The notes below the pieces were generated by a model. The model was not told the DNA's origin. It made no database searches and was given only the letters and a program-made list of their open reading frames with translations. Below are positions 62,471 through 64,000 of a stretch of DNA of 64,000 nucleotides, piece by piece. The translations under genes were made by a program, and so were the position numbers. Origin of the DNA: Lucinisca nassula (taxonomy: Eukaryota; Mollusca; Bivalvia; Lucinida; Lucinidae); assembly GCA_963580285.1 (NCBI GenBank), contig OY757010.1, positions 62,890,406 through 62,954,405 of the forward strand, read 5' to 3'. Each line of letters opens with the position of its first letter. Position 1 is the stretch's first letter.

Positions 62471-63171
62471 GATGAGTTAAAAATCCTCCTCGTGGACTGA
62501 ATAAATTGTTTGCTTAAACCACGACATTACCAAGGGCGAGGATTGTGGCCACGTAAATTCGATTTAGGTGCCACAGAAAAAATCAAAGTACTGAAAGTAC
62601 TGAGGAAAGTTGATTTATGAGGAATAATTATTATACAACAAGGTTAGTTGTAGATCAAGCAGTTCTCTAGATATTTTATTGAAAAAAAATCTAGAGACTA
62701 ACTTCCCATATCACATTTCCTGCTATATATAAGGAGGAAGATGTTATTTGGTACAGAAATGGTTAAGTTTTGTTAAACCAGAGGAAAGTCATATTTGTTT
62801 GTCATTTATGAACAACCAAGGTGCAGGTCAGTCTGCGCAACCACGTGGTCCACTTAGCACCTTATTGTTCACTGCTGGGATAGTACTATGCCTGTAGTTG
62901 CTACTCCTAACCTTCCAGTACTGTTGCCGGTTTGTATAGTTCAAAGGGCCAGATTGTGTCCTTTGTTGGCATAAGCACTGAATACAGGTTATTGCGTGAT
63001 GAGGCTCAAATAGCACTGCGTAAATTTTGTACATTGACGAACAATGTTCACTGCGTACTTAAGTCAGGCTGTTTTTAGTAGACTGGCTGGATATGGTCAC
63101 GGTCAAAGTAACCGTTCTGTTGATAAATCGGTAGAGCAGAATTACGTTGGTACTTTGCGGGATTGTAACAC
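62471..63171. other. Mostly unassigned; RT-E scrap
   Basis: 62485-62570 (CCTCGTGGACTGAATAAATT, CCAAGGGCGAGGATTGTGGC CACG) is a plus-strand RT-E UTR scrap. CTAGAGACTAAC and AGTTCTCTAGATATTTT near 62660-62700 are locally inverted. No gene. Confidence 0.45.
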
Positions 63172-63381
63172 GACTTTGTGATGAACTGACATCTCAAACC
63201 CTGTCGCCCATTCGAACCAATAAGGTTTATAAGCTGGGACGGTCCGACTCGCACCACTTTTCCTGTGCAGACTTAGAACCTCTAAGCATTTTACCAGTGC
63301 TCATACGCGCTTGGTTTCAGCTCTAGGTGGAAGCACCATGCAGCCAAATCTATTTCTTCAAGCCCCGATAGGCGGGAGTCA
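63172..63381 (-). mobile_element. SINE-A, tail truncated
   Basis: TGATGAACTGACATCTCAAA through CAAGCCCCGATAGGCGGGAG. The tail-side 90 bp are missing. Confidence 0.85.
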
Positions 63382-63382
63382 G

Positions 63383-63451
63383 TATGTATGTATGTATGTA
63401 TGTATGGATGGATGGATGGATGGATGGATGGATGGATGGATGGATGGATGG
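63383..63451. repeat. (TATG)n then (GATG)n microsatellite
   Basis: About six TATG units to about 63405, followed by about eleven GATG units. Abuts the SINE-A head. Confidence 0.97.
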
Positions 63452-63523
63452 ATTTAATTATCTTCACCGCTTTCCGTTGATGTTGATATTGTTATTTAAT
63501 ACATAGAGGCCTGGTAAAATTGC

Positions 63524-63590
63524 AGATGAAAAATTGTGATATTTTTTCTTATTTCTGCTCAAAATATAGATTGTGGATGCATAGGCACAA
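63524..63590 (+). mobile_element. MITE-P1 left-core fragment
   Basis: GATGAAAAATTGTGATATTT and TTTCTGCTCAAAATATAGAT TGTGG. Ends where the LINE remnant begins. Confidence 0.75.
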
Positions 63591-63599
63591 TAGATGCGT

Positions 63600-64000
63600 G
63601 CCTCTTACCATATAGGGATAGTCTCAGCAACATAAGGTGTCATTTATGCCTTTTGGAAGTCCTGAGAGCTTGCTGACAAGGTGTGATTTGATGGCGAAGC
63701 ATACCCCTGCTTCCCGCCGCTCTTCTTTTTTGCGTCCATTCCAGAAGAAAGTGTAGCCAACACCAACTTCTTTAATTTGCCCTTACTCTGCAAAGCGAGT
63801 CTCGCTCAGCGTTGCAATCTCGACTTTGTAACGATTAAGTTCTCTACCAACTAGAGCTGTTCTGTGCTGTGGTCTGTCTGAACCAGCACTGTCCACCAAG
63901 GTGCGCTCATTGCATGTGCCGATTTTTAAAGGTATCACCTTTATCTTCTTCTTGCTTGTGCGACCGCTAGATGGGATGCCTGCTGATCGTGGTTAACCAG
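63600..64000 (-). pseudogene. LINE ORF2 N-terminal AP-endonuclease remnant
   Basis: On the minus strand: IKVIPLKIGTCNERTLVD, RPQHRTALVGRELNRYKVEI, ATLSETRFAE, then a TAA stop, then VGYTFFWNGRKKEERREAGV and FAIKSHLVSKLSGLPKGIND. The IGTxNxRTL and LSETR motifs are those of the exonuclease/endonuclease/phosphatase-fold endonuclease of RTE/CR1-type LINEs, often annotated in databases as craniofacial development protein 2-like. The enzyme would nick target DNA to prime reverse transcription. Here W is replaced by C in the first motif, there is an in-frame stop, and the frame is lost after GIND. Truncated at the left by MITE-P1 and at the right by the window edge. Confidence 0.85.

Overview
This window looks like intergenic or intronic DNA from an animal nuclear genome, most likely a bivalve mollusc. 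The evidence is AT-rich sequence, very dense short interspersed repeats, a SINE with the MetaSINE/Nin-type 3' core, tandem-repeat-bearing elements like the bivalve 'pearl'/Helentron-related families, and a decayed mariner. No operons, bacterial genes or rRNA are visible. I could not name any host protein-coding gene. One short possible exon (38520-38700, minus strand) is flagged with low confidence. The species is not fixed by what I can see. Family names such as SINE-A, MITE-P1 or RT-E are labels used only here.

The dominant content is retrotransposed and hairpin-forming repeats. SINE-A (about 300 bp, 5' GC-rich hairpin, 3' CAAA-type tail) has about 30 full or partial copies in 64 kb, many with 12-16 bp target-site duplications. 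Three tRNA-headed SINEs (B, C, D) and one MetaSINE are also present. MITE-P1 and MITE-P2 are palindromic-core elements of about 250-290 bp that begin CATTACG. They share a core that folds on a GAGGCGGTTCTAACGAGTAC-type arm but differ in their ends. Other fold-back families occur at 2991/47492, 58279/58574, 56044/59073, 31617, 7921 and 1655.

Layout. 0-5 kb: decayed 140-bp tandem array, a strong GC hairpin, SINEs. 5-7.2 kb: CT and GAA microsatellites and copy 1 of a duplicated segment. 7.5-12 kb: nested SINEs and a 183-bp array. 12.2-14.2 kb: two direct copies of a long repeat. 14.2-17.5 kb: two linked 166-bp-unit elements. 18.5-19.4 kb: a strikingly CCGG-rich block. 19.4-21.5 kb: copy 2 of the duplicated segment, enlarged by later insertions. 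22-34 kb: SINE-A and MITE-P fields, an RT-E 3' end and the 31.6-32.3 kb palindromic array. 35.3-36.5 kb: dead mariner. 37-50 kb: more SINE and MITE copies and an RT-E fragment inserted inside a SINE-A. 50.5-53.6 kb: two 143-bp-unit elements in TAA-rich DNA. 54-55 kb: two further decayed arrays. 56.5-57.7 kb: unidentified low-copy sequence. 58-63 kb: more fold-back elements and a reverse-transcriptase fragment. 63.6-64 kb: a decayed LINE endonuclease domain running off the window.

The few coding remnants (mariner transposase, two RT pieces, one RT C-terminus, one LINE endonuclease) all carry frameshifts, stops or truncation, so no autonomous element here appears active. The non-autonomous SINEs with clean target-site duplications look younger and would have depended on LINE machinery elsewhere in the genome. 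Boundaries were placed by eye and may be off by several bases, more in the decayed copies.
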